Below, one piece after another: positions 1 through 8,022 of a stretch of 64,000 nt of DNA; the first letter of the stretch is position 1, and each line of letters starts with the position of its first letter. This DNA is from Megasphaera vaginalis (ex Bordigoni et al. 2020) (GTDB lineage: Bacteria; Bacillota; Negativicutes; Veillonellales; Megasphaeraceae). A program made the translations under genes and the position numbers. Under the pieces are notes generated by a model that saw only the letters and a list, made by a program, of their open reading frames with translations, made no database searches and was not told the DNA's origin. Location of the stretch: the NCBI RefSeq assembly GCF_900240295.1, contig NZ_OEQB01000001.1:62001-126000 (forward strand), written 5' to 3'.

Positions 1-829
1 CAGTCAAACCCGACATTTTGCGGTCGACCAGGTCAATTTGCGTCTTATCGCCGTTGACGACGACGCGGGAATGATTGCCCATACGGGTCAGGAACATCTT
101 CATCTGTTCACGCGTCGTATTTTGGGCTTCATCGAGAATAATAAACGATTCTTCCAACGTCCTGCCGCGCATATACGCCAACGGAGCCACTTCGATAATA
201 TTTCTGTCAATCAGCTTTTGAAACTGGTCGTATCCGAACATGTCAGCCAACGCGTCATATAACGGCCGCAAATAAGGATCGATCTTTTCCTGCAAATCGC
301 CGGGCAGAAAGCCCAGCTTTTCACCGGCTTCGACGGCAGGACGCGTCAGAATGATCCGCTCCACCTGGCGGTTTTTTAAATAAAAAGACGCCAAGGCGAC
401 GGCTAAATAGGTCTTACCCGTGCCGGCGGGCCCGATGCCGAAGGTGACGAGATTTTTGCGGATAGAATCGACATACCGTTTCTGACCAGCCGTCTTCGGC
501 TTGATCAGCCGGCCCCGCGCCGAAATGCTGATCGTATCGCCGTAGATTTCCCGCAGTTCTTCGCCTTTGCCGTTTTTGATGCACAAGGAAGAGTACCGCA
601 CATGTTGTGTCGTCAAATACGTATTTTCGCGGTTCAAATAACGAAGTGCCGCAAAAACCTCTTCAATAGCGCCAATATCCGTACTGCTGCCGACCAGAAA
701 GACATTCGTCCCCCGTGCGGCAATCCGGCATTCGGGAAATTCATGCTGCAAGACTTTCAAGAATTCATCTTTCACGCCGAAAAGCGCTTTGGCTTCAGCC
801 GGATCGGTAAAATTCAGTTGTTTTTCCAT
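1..829 (-). CDS. phoH: PhoH-family ATPase (3' part; C-terminus lies outside the window)
   Basis: Reading the minus strand from the ATG at 829 gives 276 codons with no stop before the window edge, so the C-terminus is missing. The protein has the PhoH/YbeZ layout: an N-terminal domain of about 100 residues, then a P-loop GPAGTGKT at residues 133-140, and a Walker B stretch IILDEAQN near residue 225. PhoH proteins of this type are cytoplasmic ATPases linked to RNA metabolism and usually sit beside ybeY; that neighbour would lie to the left, outside the window. A GGAG-type ribosome-binding site precedes the start by about 12 bases. It follows the TIGR01212 radical-SAM gene by 25 bases on the same strand, so it is probably the last visible gene of that transcript. 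Family assignment is firm; the biochemical role of the family is only partly known. Confidence 0.93.
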   Translation of the reverse strand, partial: MEKQLNFTDPAEAKALFGVKDEFLKVLQHEFPECRIAARGTNVFLVGSSTDIGAIEEVFAALRYLNRENTYLTTQHVRYSSLCIKNGKGEELREIYGDTISISARGRLIKPKTAGQKRYVDSIRKNLVTFGIGPAGTGKTYLAVALASFYLKNRQVERIILTRPAVEAGEKLGFLPGDLQEKIDPYLRPLYDALADMFGYDQFQKLIDRNIIEVAPLAYMRGRTLEESFIILDEAQNTTREQMKMFLTRMGNHSRVVVNGDKTQIDLVDRKMSGLT

Positions 830-854
830 AACCGTTGCAGGCTCCTTTTTCCAA

Positions 855-1805
855 TCATTCCGTAAAATGTCGAACAGCTTTTCCATGCAAATAGTTGCAG
901 TCCTTCCCCTGCCAGGTGTCGAGCCGCTCCAGTTCGGCATCGATCATATCGCGAATGCGCCACCAGCCCATGCCCCAGTTGGCGAAATCGACGGCTTCCT
1001 GCGGCGCCCTGCCGATGAGTCGCTGAAAAACGATATCCGGCCGCGAATGAGCCAGGAAAAGGACGACACGCCGTACGTAATCCTCGACGGAGATGAGCGA
1101 GATCTTGCCGTCGCGATACCATTCCGCCATCAATGTATTCTTAATGATATACAATGCGTGAAGCTTTACTTCCTGCGTCGGCAGCGCCGAAATGACGCGG
1201 GCCGTTTCGACCGTGTCGGCGTCATCCTCGCCGGGCAGACCGATGATTACGTGTGTACAATTTCGAAACGGATAAGCGGCAAGCATAGTGACGGCATCGA
1301 TGTATTCAGCCAAACCGTGACCGCGATTAATCAGTTTCAATGTTCTGTAATTCACTGTCTGCAAGCCCAACTCGACAAGGATGTCGACATGGTATTTCTC
1401 CCTGATCTCCGCCAAAATATCAAGATACGTTTCATTGATGCAGTCAGGACGCGTGGCAACGGCCAGCGCGACGACATCGTCTTTGCACGCTTCTGCCAAA
1501 TACGAACGGAAGAGAGGAGGCGGCAAGTAAGTATTCGTGAAGTTTTGAAAATAAGCGATAAATTTATGGGCCTTATATTTCGGAACGATATGGGCCTTAT
1601 TGGTTCTGATCTGTTCGCCGATCGTCACCGACGCCGGCAGGTTTTCGTACCCGGCACCGATGGAACCGCAAAACGCGCATCCTCCGGTGCCGAGGCGGCC
1701 GTCCCGATTGGGGCAGGTATCGGGGATACTGATCGGTAATTTATAAACTTTTTCCCCGTATTTTCCTTTTAAATATGTCGAATAGATACGATATCGTTCT
1801 TTCAT
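855..1805 (-). CDS. Radical SAM protein, TIGR01212 (YhcC-like) family
   Basis: 316 residues, ATG start overlapping the stop of the upstream gene by four bases (ATGA). The N-terminal cysteines C31, C43 and C46 (C-x11-C-x2-C, in the sequence CPNRDG...GGCAFC) are the atypical [4Fe-4S] cluster motif of the TIGR01212 radical-SAM family, and the family length of about 300 residues fits. These proteins are expected to cleave S-adenosylmethionine in the cytoplasm; the substrate of the family is not established. The direct overlap with a B12-binding radical-SAM gene and the 25-base gap to phoH indicate cotranscription. I cannot assign a reaction from sequence alone. Confidence 0.9.
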   Translation of the reverse strand: MKERYRIYSTYLKGKYGEKVYKLPISIPDTCPNRDGRLGTGGCAFCGSIGAGYENLPASVTIGEQIRTNKAHIVPKYKAHKFIAYFQNFTNTYLPPPLFRSYLAEACKDDVVALAVATRPDCINETYLDILAEIREKYHVDILVELGLQTVNYRTLKLINRGHGLAEYIDAVTMLAAYPFRNCTHVIIGLPGEDDADTVETARVISALPTQEVKLHALYIIKNTLMAEWYRDGKISLISVEDYVRRVVLFLAHSRPDIVFQRLIGRAPQEAVDFANWGMGWWRIRDMIDAELERLDTWQGKDCNYLHGKAVRHFTE

Positions 1806-3571
1806 ATAACTCCTTCCGCAGCCAGCGCAGCTTTATCCAGAAGGCGCCAGCAAACGCCGTCAGCACCGCTTTCCGCTAAGATATAGGCTGCTTCGTCAGG
1901 TCCGTCTGCGTAACGCCGCAGTTCCTTCCCGACAGCGGGCGTAATGGGCCAAAGATGATAACGCATCTTAATATCACGCCAATTTGTAAAGCGGTAACCG
2001 GTAAAATACGCCGCCGGTCCTTCTTCCCTGCGAAAAAAAGGATCCGTCAACTGCCGCGGCGCTTCTTCCCAACCGAGGAAAGACGGCTTGAGACGAAAAC
2101 GGAAACAGGTCAGCATGTCCAGACAGAGAAGCTGCCTGGCTACATCCTTTTCTTCCGCCGTAAGCTCCGTCAGCGCCGTCAGCGAATCCCAGAGAAAATG
2201 ACAGACCGTCGCATCGGAAACGGCAAGGCGATCAAAGCCGCGGCACAACCAATGATCGGTCAACCGCTCATAAAAGGAAAACCAATCGCCGGCAAAGAAA
2301 CGGTCAACGTACGCCAGCGTATACGAAAATTTCCCGGCATTATAAATTCGTTCAAAAACGTCTTCAAAAACCTTCATCGTACCGACCGCTTCATAGGAAA
2401 GCCATTTCGTGGCCAAGACTTCATACGGTCCGCGCAGTTCATAGGCGTAGTCCTGCGAATAATCCCGCCGTATACCTGAACCCTTGAGAAGTTTCAGAAA
2501 GCCGATCTGCAACTTATGGGGCTGTAGAGAATAAATATCGTTGAAGGAGCGCCGCAATGCCTGCATCGTTTCATAAGGGAGCCCGACGATCAGATCAAGG
2601 TGGAGATGAATGGTGCCCAATGAGCGGATGACGTTCATGACATGAACGATATGAGGCCAGTCGTTATGGCGGCGAATCGCCTGCAAGGTCGGTCCGTAAG
2701 TCGACTGAATGCCAAGTTCCAGTTGGATCCGTCCCCGCGGCGCCTGTGACAACAGCGCCAGATCTTCCTCCGTCACGAGTCCCGGTTCTATTTCCAAATG
2801 AAAGTTCACCGTCGCCTGAAGAGAAACCATAAAGGCCAAAATGGGCCGATAATGCCGCGGATTACAGTTAAATGTCCTGTCAACGAGTTTAACCTGCTTG
2901 ACGCCTGCGGCAACCAGTCGCTTCAGTTCTTCAATCACCAATGCGGCAGACCGAAAACGCACCGTATCATCTCTGCCGGAAAGGCAATATTGACAATGAA
3001 AGGGACAGCCGCGAGAGCTTTCATAATAGACAAGTTGATGAGACAAGGAGGCTAAATCCGCATCATCATAAGGAAAAGGCAAGAGATCAAGATCAGGCAC
3101 TTCACGGATCAATTCATTGCCCTCAATCGCTCCGTCCGCAGTACGTCTCAAGACGCCGCCGACAGCCGTACCGTCTTCTCCGTTCAGCCAGGAAGCGATC
3201 AGTTCCGGCAGGATCGCCTCGCCTTCCCCCTGGAGAGCATAATCGATATTCCCTTCCGCCGTCAACAGTTCCCGCGCCGTATACGTCACTTCCGGACCGC
3301 CGACCATAATCGTCACGTCAGGACAAATCTGCCGCAACAGCGAAATGAGATGCAGCGTCATATCAATGTTCCATATATAGCAGGAAAAGCCGATGACATC
3401 TGCGTGAAACGCGTGAATCCTGCGCAAAATATCATAGGCATTATGGTTGATCGTATATTCGGCTGTCTCCACATTCCCAAAACCCTGTTGACGACACGCC
3501 GCCGCAAGGCAGCGAAGGGCCAGCGAAGATTGAACGAATTTTGCATTCAGCGTCGTCAATAAGATCTTCAT
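1802..3571 (-). CDS. B12-binding-domain radical SAM protein with DUF4080 C-terminus
   Basis: 589 residues from the ATG at 3571; a TTG immediately upstream (3574) is an in-frame alternative, with AGGAGG at 3586-3591 serving either. The first 130 residues resemble a cobalamin-binding Rossmann domain (MKILLTTLNAK start, MVGGPEV near residue 90), followed by the radical-SAM cluster motif C189-x3-C193-x2-C196 (CPFHCQYC) and a TIM-barrel core. The C-terminal part matches the DUF4080 architecture. Such enzymes bind a [4Fe-4S] cluster plus cobalamin and often act as methyltransferases or in ring chemistry, but the DUF4080 group has no firm substrate that I know of. It is first in an operon with the TIGR01212 protein and phoH, behind the promoter at 3626-3654. 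Confidence 0.88.
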   Translation of the reverse strand: MKILLTTLNAKFVQSSLALRCLAAACRQQGFGNVETAEYTINHNAYDILRRIHAFHADVIGFSCYIWNIDMTLHLISLLRQICPDVTIMVGGPEVTYTARELLTAEGNIDYALQGEGEAILPELIASWLNGEDGTAVGGVLRRTADGAIEGNELIREVPDLDLLPFPYDDADLASLSHQLVYYESSRGCPFHCQYCLSGRDDTVRFRSAALVIEELKRLVAAGVKQVKLVDRTFNCNPRHYRPILAFMVSLQATVNFHLEIEPGLVTEEDLALLSQAPRGRIQLELGIQSTYGPTLQAIRRHNDWPHIVHVMNVIRSLGTIHLHLDLIVGLPYETMQALRRSFNDIYSLQPHKLQIGFLKLLKGSGIRRDYSQDYAYELRGPYEVLATKWLSYEAVGTMKVFEDVFERIYNAGKFSYTLAYVDRFFAGDWFSFYERLTDHWLCRGFDRLAVSDATVCHFLWDSLTALTELTAEEKDVARQLLCLDMLTCFRFRLKPSFLGWEEAPRQLTDPFFRREEGPAAYFTGYRFTNWRDIKMRYHLWPITPAVGKELRRYADGPDEAAYILAESGADGVCWRLLDKAALAAEGVI

Positions 3572-3625
3572 CAAAGAGAAAAAAGCCTCCTCTATCGGTA
3601 ATTTACCAAACTATTCAGTACCCTT

Positions 3626-3654
3626 ATTATACTGCAAAGCCGGAAGAGTGACTA
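3626..3654 (-). promoter_or_regulatory. Sigma-A-type promoter for the radical-SAM/phoH operon
   Basis: On the minus strand a TAGTCA -35 (3649-3654) is separated by 17 bases from a perfect TATAAT -10 (3626-3631). It would start transcription about 50 bases before the ATG at 3571. Confidence 0.6.
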
Positions 3655-3665
3655 GTCTTAAGAAA

Positions 3666-3711
3666 ACATGAAAACAGCAGTGACGGCATGCCGCAACTGC
3701 TGTTTTCATGT
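3666..3711 (-). terminator. Long hairpin terminator
   Basis: A 15-bp perfect stem (3666-3680 with 3697-3711) encloses a 10-base palindrome CGGCATGCCG in its loop. On the minus strand the 3' arm continues into TTTTCATGTTTTCTT. It ends the short unit between ahpC and the radical-SAM operon and insulates the promoter at 3626-3654. Confidence 0.7.
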
Positions 3712-3876
3712 ACTTCCGTCGCACAGGCGGCAGCGCCAAAAAGCCGGCGTCTGAAAGCAGTCGGCCTCGCTTCGTCCACCGTGAACATGACGCCGCCAAA
3801 ACAGCGCAATCATACGCCAACGCCGTTGTCCAAAAAAAATAACACCGCCAACACCGGCGTAAAACAACTTCTTCAC
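3706..3876 (-). CDS. Possible small gene, 56 residues, unknown function
   Basis: A GTG-started frame of 56 codons begins VKKLFYAGVGG and is very basic in its middle (GQRRWRM, FWRRH). A CGGAG lies 11 bases before the GTG, and the stop codon falls inside the 3' arm of the terminator hairpin. An extended -10 promoter lies upstream (3921-3949), so the frame fits exactly inside a short promoter-to-terminator unit. Against it: no family is recognised, a run of eight T bases at codons 13-15 would allow slippage, and both other frames stay partly open. It could equally be a non-coding RNA or a decayed gene. Confidence 0.22.
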   Translation of the reverse strand: MKKLFYAGVGGVIFFGQRRWRMIALFWRRHVHGGRSEADCFQTPAFWRCRLCDGST

Positions 3877-3920
3877 GTACGCGCGGTCTCCGGCGGTTTC
3901 TCCTTGTTGTTATCATCATC

Positions 3921-3949
3921 AGTATAGCATAATCGACAGTGTTTCTCCA
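3921..3949 (-). promoter_or_regulatory. Extended -10 promoter of a short transcription unit
   Basis: Minus strand: TGGAGA (3944-3949), 17-base spacer ending in TGC, then TATACT (3921-3926). The TGn just before the -10 is the extended element. The predicted transcript runs from about 3914 to the hairpin at 3666-3711. Confidence 0.5.
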
Positions 3950-4000
3950 TAATGTCAGTTCAAAATTTACGAGTTCTTTATATTTCCAGTTTATTAGCAA

Positions 4001-4033
4001 GAAAAACAACGGCAAGTCCTACCGGACTTGCCG
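4001..4033 (-). terminator. Intrinsic terminator of ahpC
   Basis: A 10-bp perfect stem (4010-4019 with 4024-4033, CGGCAAGTCC/GGACTTGCCG) with a 4-base loop is followed on the minus strand by TTGTTTTTCTT, 17 bases after the ahpC stop codon. Confidence 0.9.
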
Positions 4034-4049
4034 CAAAAGGTCTTACTGT

Positions 4050-4613
4050 CTACAATTTGCCCACCAGGTCGAAAGACGGTTTCAAGACGGCGTCACCGGG
4101 ATGCCAGGAAGCCGGGCACACTTCGTCTCCATGCGCGCCGACAAATTGGGCAGCCTGCACCTTACGCAACAACTCATCTGCGCTGCGGCCGATATTACCG
4201 GCGCTTACTTCATACAGCACGACTTCTCCCGCCGGATTGATGACGAAGGTTCCCCGTTCCGCTTTTCCTTCTGCCGTAATATAGACGTCAAGATCTTTTG
4301 CCAGCGCCCCCGTCGGATCGCCCACCATCGGATACGTTACGGTTCCGATCAAGGGCGACGATTCATGCCATGCTTTATGAACAAAATGCGTATCGCATGA
4401 AACGGCATATACTTCACAACCAATCTGCTTAAAATCAGCATATTTTCTCTGCAAGTCTGCCAATTCCGTCGGGCACACGAAGGTAAAATCGGCAGGATAA
4501 AAGAAAAGGACACTCCATTTGCCCTGCAAATCTTCCTGCGTCACATCTCTGAAACCGTTGTCAACGTAGGCTTGCGCCGTAAACTCTGAAATTTTTTTAC
4601 CATTTAACGACAT
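4050..4613 (-). CDS. ahpC: AhpC-type 2-Cys peroxiredoxin
   Basis: 187 residues, the usual length for AhpC. The peroxidatic cysteine is C47 in FVCPTE and the resolving cysteine is C166 in EVCPASW, so it is a typical 2-Cys enzyme that reduces hydrogen peroxide and alkyl hydroperoxides in the cytoplasm. AAGGAGG lies 6 bases before the ATG. It stands alone: it has its own strong promoter (4664-4692), a terminator directly behind it (4001-4033), and no ahpF reductase gene next to it, so its electron donor must be encoded elsewhere. A Fur/PerR-type box at 4699-4713, just upstream of the -35, suggests peroxide- or iron-responsive control. Confidence 0.95.
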   Translation of the reverse strand: MSLNGKKISEFTAQAYVDNGFRDVTQEDLQGKWSVLFFYPADFTFVCPTELADLQRKYADFKQIGCEVYAVSCDTHFVHKAWHESSPLIGTVTYPMVGDPTGALAKDLDVYITAEGKAERGTFVINPAGEVVLYEVSAGNIGRSADELLRKVQAAQFVGAHGDEVCPASWHPGDAVLKPSFDLVGKL

Positions 4614-4663
4614 AATTTACCTCCTTGCATACACGTTAAAGTATATCGATTTAGTACTCTTTC

Positions 4664-4692
4664 AGTATACGTCATCCATCGTTATATGTCAA
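4664..4692 (-). promoter_or_regulatory. Strong promoter of ahpC
   Basis: Minus strand: consensus TTGACA (4687-4692), 17-base spacer, TATACT (4664-4669). The predicted transcript has a 5' leader of roughly 45 bases. Confidence 0.88.
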
Positions 4693-4698
4693 GTTAAA

Positions 4699-4713
4699 TG
4701 ATAATTATTTTCA
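4699..4713 (-). promoter_or_regulatory. Fur/PerR-family 7-1-7 operator upstream of ahpC
   Basis: The plus-strand sequence TGATAATTATTTTCA matches the 7-1-7 Fur-family consensus TGATAATnATTATCA at all but one fixed position. It sits 6 bases upstream of the ahpC -35 and overlaps the stop codon of the upstream gene. By analogy with PerR control of ahpC in Firmicutes, PerR is the likelier regulator. This assignment is an inference. Confidence 0.65.
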
Positions 4714-5277
4714 TATAAAACTCTCCGCACGAACCAACTTTTCTTCCAGAATCGCTTTATCCGCGACGCCGTCTTGCTGCCAAATCAGTCTGCCGTAACG
4801 GCTGACGACGATCCATTTGGGAACACTGTACACAGACAATTTCCGGCTGTCTTCAAGGCGCATCATATACAACGGGAAAGAAAAAGAGCGGCTTTCTGTT
4901 CGTTCCTTCTCTTTTCTGTTACCGCTCTCAGGAAACGATATGGCTACAAAATGAATCTGTTTCCCGTATTTTTGTTCCATTTCCTGGAGCAGCTGCAGCT
5001 CACCGTCACTTTCCCTGCTCCAAGGCATCCAGAAAAGCAGGCAAACGGCCCCGTCATTACAAATATTACGCAATTTTATATTGCTTCCATCCTGCGCTTT
5101 CAGGACGACATTCTGCACCAACACTTCCGTTTCGGCGCGACTGATTTCCTGTTGTTCTTTTCTATCTTCTTCGTACTCGATAGCCGGATCTTTCCCCGGC
5201 CAAAAAAAGAGCGTAACGACAATACAAATACTACCCAAAATAAGACTGATCGCCTTGCGTTGTTTGCCCGTATCCAT
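4711..5277 (-). CDS. Membrane-anchored thioredoxin-fold (TlpA-like) protein without the CxxC
   Basis: 188 residues from the ATG at 5277, which has GAGGG five bases upstream; a TTG at 5328 overlapping the rsmA stop is a possible longer start. Residues 9-25 form one transmembrane helix, leaving the rest outside the cytoplasm. The soluble part has the TlpA/ResA pattern: VVLKAQDGSNIKLRN, then LLFWMPW and a late YSVPKWIVV that supplies the cis-proline region. Where family members have WCxxC, this protein reads W-S87-R-E-S90, so both redox cysteines are replaced by serine. It therefore cannot be a classical disulfide oxidoreductase and may bind a ligand or act as a chaperone. It is the last gene of the mutS-rsmA run. 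Confidence 0.72.
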   Translation of the reverse strand: MDTGKQRKAISLILGSICIVVTLFFWPGKDPAIEYEEDRKEQQEISRAETEVLVQNVVLKAQDGSNIKLRNICNDGAVCLLFWMPWSRESDGELQLLQEMEQKYGKQIHFVAISFPESGNRKEKERTESRSFSFPLYMMRLEDSRKLSVYSVPKWIVVSRYGRLIWQQDGVADKAILEEKLVRAESFI

Positions 5278-5324
5278 ACTCACCCTCTGTTCCCGAAAAA
5301 ATAGCGTCCGGAAGGCGCCGGAAA

Positions 5325-6206
5325 TCAACGCTCCCCATTGATCTGACCCGTTGTTGCGAGCCGTTTCGTCCAGCTATCGGCAATAGCGGCAAACTCGTCA
5401 AGAGAAAGGGTTTCGCCGCGTCTTTTGCCGTCGATGCCTGCAGCAGACAGAATCGCCTCCACGTCATTTGTCGGAAGACCGGTTCCTTTCAACGCGTTGG
5501 TCAGGGTTTTGCGACGCTGCCCGAAAGCCGCTTTGACAGTCTGGAAAAAGCGGTGTTCTTCGAGAACCTGCACCGGCGGCGTCGGCCGTACATCCATGGC
5601 GACAACAGCTGATTGAACGGCGGGAGGCGGCAGAAAGGAGGCCGGATTAATCACAAAAGCAAGGTGAGGTGACGTATAATACTGAACGGCTACGGACAAC
5701 GCGCCGTAAGCTTTGCTCCCCGGCCCGGAAACCATACGTTCCGCCACTTCCTTCTGAACCATGACGACCATCCGCTCCATTGGCAGCCGTTCTTCCAACA
5801 GCCGCAAGATGATGGGAGTTGTAATATAATACGGCAGATTGGCGCAGACGACAAAGGGCTTATGATTCATCAGCGCCTCAATATCGACCTTCATGATATC
5901 GTCATGAATGATGCGTACATTATCGTAAGCTTCCAAGGTTTTATCCAAAACCGGCAACAAATTGGAATCGATTTCGACAGCCGTCACGGCAGCGCCCGTT
6001 TCAGCCAACGCCTGCGTCAGCGTACCGATACCGGGGCCGATCTCCAACACGGGCATCCCGGCATGAAGCGACGCCGTCTCGGCAATATGACGGACAACGG
6101 GAGGGTCAATCAGAAAATTTTGCCCCAGCTTTTTATTCATATGTAAATGAAATCGCCTGACGAGATAATGAACAACATCGGGATTTGCCAAATCAGAACT
6201 TTTCAT
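5325..6206 (-). CDS. rsmA: 16S rRNA dimethyladenosine transferase (KsgA)
   Basis: 293 residues. The start at ATG 6206 is preferred over an ATG three codons earlier because AAGGA lies 8 bases before it. The protein shows LGQNFL near the N-terminus, the SAM-binding VLEIGPGIGTLTQAL, and the catalytic NLPYY, all diagnostic of RsmA. It dimethylates two adjacent adenosines in helix 45 of 16S rRNA during small-subunit assembly. The start lies inside the 3' end of rnmV, so the two are translationally coupled, as in many Firmicutes. Confidence 0.96.
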   Translation of the reverse strand: MKSSDLANPDVVHYLVRRFHLHMNKKLGQNFLIDPPVVRHIAETASLHAGMPVLEIGPGIGTLTQALAETGAAVTAVEIDSNLLPVLDKTLEAYDNVRIIHDDIMKVDIEALMNHKPFVVCANLPYYITTPIILRLLEERLPMERMVVMVQKEVAERMVSGPGSKAYGALSVAVQYYTSPHLAFVINPASFLPPPAVQSAVVAMDVRPTPPVQVLEEHRFFQTVKAAFGQRRKTLTNALKGTGLPTNDVEAILSAAGIDGKRRGETLSLDEFAAIADSWTKRLATTGQINGER

Positions 6207-6753
6207 CGCCACCATCCTTTTGCAGTTGCCGTAACGCGGCGTCCCACTCTTCTCGCGTAACGCCGTAATGATTCAATCGTTTTAAAAATTGCTTGGCATT
6301 GCCGTAGCCGATCCCCAGTACGGCGCCCAAAGCCGCTCTTTTCTCAGCCGCCGCAGTCGTTCCGTTCAAACCGGCAGACAGAAGATCGTCTGCCGTAAAC
6401 GTCTCGTTCACCGTCATCACTGCGCAGCGGCACTTGTCAAGAGCGGAGCGAATGGCCTCCGGCGACGCCTGTTCCACACCAAGATCATTGTTGGCGATGG
6501 CGTCCTTTCGGGGAATGAAAGCGTGCTTGGCACGGGGAAATCGTTTGCTCAATGCCCGACGGATTTCTTCGCCGGCCCGATCCGGGTCGGTGAGGATAAT
6601 GATGCCGCGGCGCTTATAGGCATATTCGATTTGCCGCAGCGTATCGGCGCGAAGACTGAAGCCGTCCGTTCTGATCGTATCGACATCGATGCGAGCGGAC
6701 CGGATGCGCGCTTCATCGGCGCGTCCTTCGACAATAACCACTTCCCTGATCAC
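6193..6753 (-). CDS. rnmV: Ribonuclease M5 (5S rRNA maturation)
   Basis: 186 residues, starting at a GTG (6753) that overlaps the stop of the previous gene (GTGA) and has AAAGGAGG 9 bases upstream. The TOPRIM core is visible: VVIVEGRAD at the N-terminus for the catalytic glutamate and ILTDPDRAGEEIR around residue 55 for the DxD pair. RNase M5 processes the precursor of 5S rRNA together with protein L18. The rnmV-rsmA pairing is the standard Firmicute order and supports the call. Confidence 0.94.
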   Translation of the reverse strand: MIREVVIVEGRADEARIRSARIDVDTIRTDGFSLRADTLRQIEYAYKRRGIIILTDPDRAGEEIRRALSKRFPRAKHAFIPRKDAIANNDLGVEQASPEAIRSALDKCRCAVMTVNETFTADDLLSAGLNGTTAAAEKRAALGAVLGIGYGNAKQFLKRLNHYGVTREEWDAALRQLQKDGGDEKF

Positions 6754-7988
6754 CGCGCGCCGCCTCCTTTTTCGCAGATATATTGCGCCGCCGCCAAAAC
6801 AGCCAAGATGTTGTGTTCCAAGACGATGCCGCCTTGCAGGTAGATCAGATACGGTTCACGTATGGGGCCGTCTGCCGATAATTCGATGGAAGAGCCTTGC
6901 ACAAAATCACCTGCCGCCATGATGATCTTGTCGGCATATCCGGGCATGGCATCGGGAATCGGCGTCACATGGGCGTCGACAGGAGAAAAGGATTGGATGC
7001 CCTGACAGAAAAGACGCATATTTTCCTCATTCTGCAGCGCAATCGTCTGAATCAGATCACAGCGCGGCGCCGCTGCAGACGGTGAAACGGCAAATCCGAG
7101 CCGTTCAAAAACAGCGGCAGCAAAGACAGCCCCTTTGATAGCTTGCGCCGTAACATGAGGCGCCATAAAAAAGCCCTGGAAAAAAAGACGGTAACCGCCG
7201 GCGTAGGAGCCGAGCTCGGCGCCAAGACCGGGCGCCGTCAGATAATCGGCGGCGCAGTCTACCAGATCAGCCCGGCCGGCAATATACCCGCCTGTCGGCG
7301 CAATACCGCCGCCGGGATTCTTGATCAGCGAACCGGCAATAATATCGGCGCCGGCTTCAAGCGGCTCCTCCGTAGCTGCAAATTCGCCGTAACAATTATC
7401 AACAAAGCAGATCGTTTCGGGACTTTCCTTTTTAACGGCGGCAATGATCTTCCGCAGATCATCGACCGTCAAGGACGCGCGGGAACTGTAGCCGCGCGAC
7501 CGCTGCAAAAGGACGACTTTCGGTTTGTCAGCGGCGACGGCGCCGCGTATGGCCTGCAGATCGTAGGCATTATCTTTAAGAGGCACTTCCTTGTAACGGA
7601 CGCCCCGCTCTTTGAGGGAATGCCGACTCGGACGGGCATGGCCGATAACGCCTTGCATCGTATCGTAAGGGGCCCCAACCAAAGAAATGAGCATATCGCC
7701 CTGCTGCAACAGCGCGCAAAGAACCGTCGCCAAGGCATGCGTGCCGGAAACGAAATGAGGACGTACCAGCGCCTTTTCGGCCTTAAAAACGGCGGCAAAC
7801 ACTTCTGCCAGCTTTTCACGGCCCAAATCACTGTACCCGTACCCCGACGTACCGGCAAACTGGTAGGCGGAAACCTGCGCCTTTCTGTACGCCGCCAAAA
7901 CCTTTTCCGTGTTATAAAGACTCACGGCATCTATCGCTGCAAACTGCGCCGCACAAGCTTGCAGCGCCTCCTGCCTGAGTGTATCCAT
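6750..7988 (-). CDS. PLP-dependent enzyme of the methionine gamma-lyase / aluminium-resistance family
   Basis: 412 residues from the ATG at 7988. An earlier in-frame ATG at 8105 would overlap miaA by over 80 bases and adds no family sequence. The protein has the fold-type I aminotransferase pattern, with AGTSGYGYSDLGRE and FVSGTHAL in the first third and the probable PLP lysine in GSLIKNPGGG. It belongs to the group annotated as cystathionine beta-lyase-like protein involved in aluminium resistance (COG4100), whose true substrate is uncertain. In Firmicutes this gene commonly follows miaA (often with hfq between); here miaA is 34 bases upstream and hfq is absent from the gap. Confidence 0.88.
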   Translation of the reverse strand: MDTLRQEALQACAAQFAAIDAVSLYNTEKVLAAYRKAQVSAYQFAGTSGYGYSDLGREKLAEVFAAVFKAEKALVRPHFVSGTHALATVLCALLQQGDMLISLVGAPYDTMQGVIGHARPSRHSLKERGVRYKEVPLKDNAYDLQAIRGAVAADKPKVVLLQRSRGYSSRASLTVDDLRKIIAAVKKESPETICFVDNCYGEFAATEEPLEAGADIIAGSLIKNPGGGIAPTGGYIAGRADLVDCAADYLTAPGLGAELGSYAGGYRLFFQGFFMAPHVTAQAIKGAVFAAAVFERLGFAVSPSAAAPRCDLIQTIALQNEENMRLFCQGIQSFSPVDAHVTPIPDAMPGYADKIIMAAGDFVQGSSIELSADGPIREPYLIYLQGGIVLEHNILAVLAAAQYICEKGGGAR

Positions 7989-8022
7989 CTGAATCGACAA
8001 ACCCTTCCATCCCTTTCTTATA

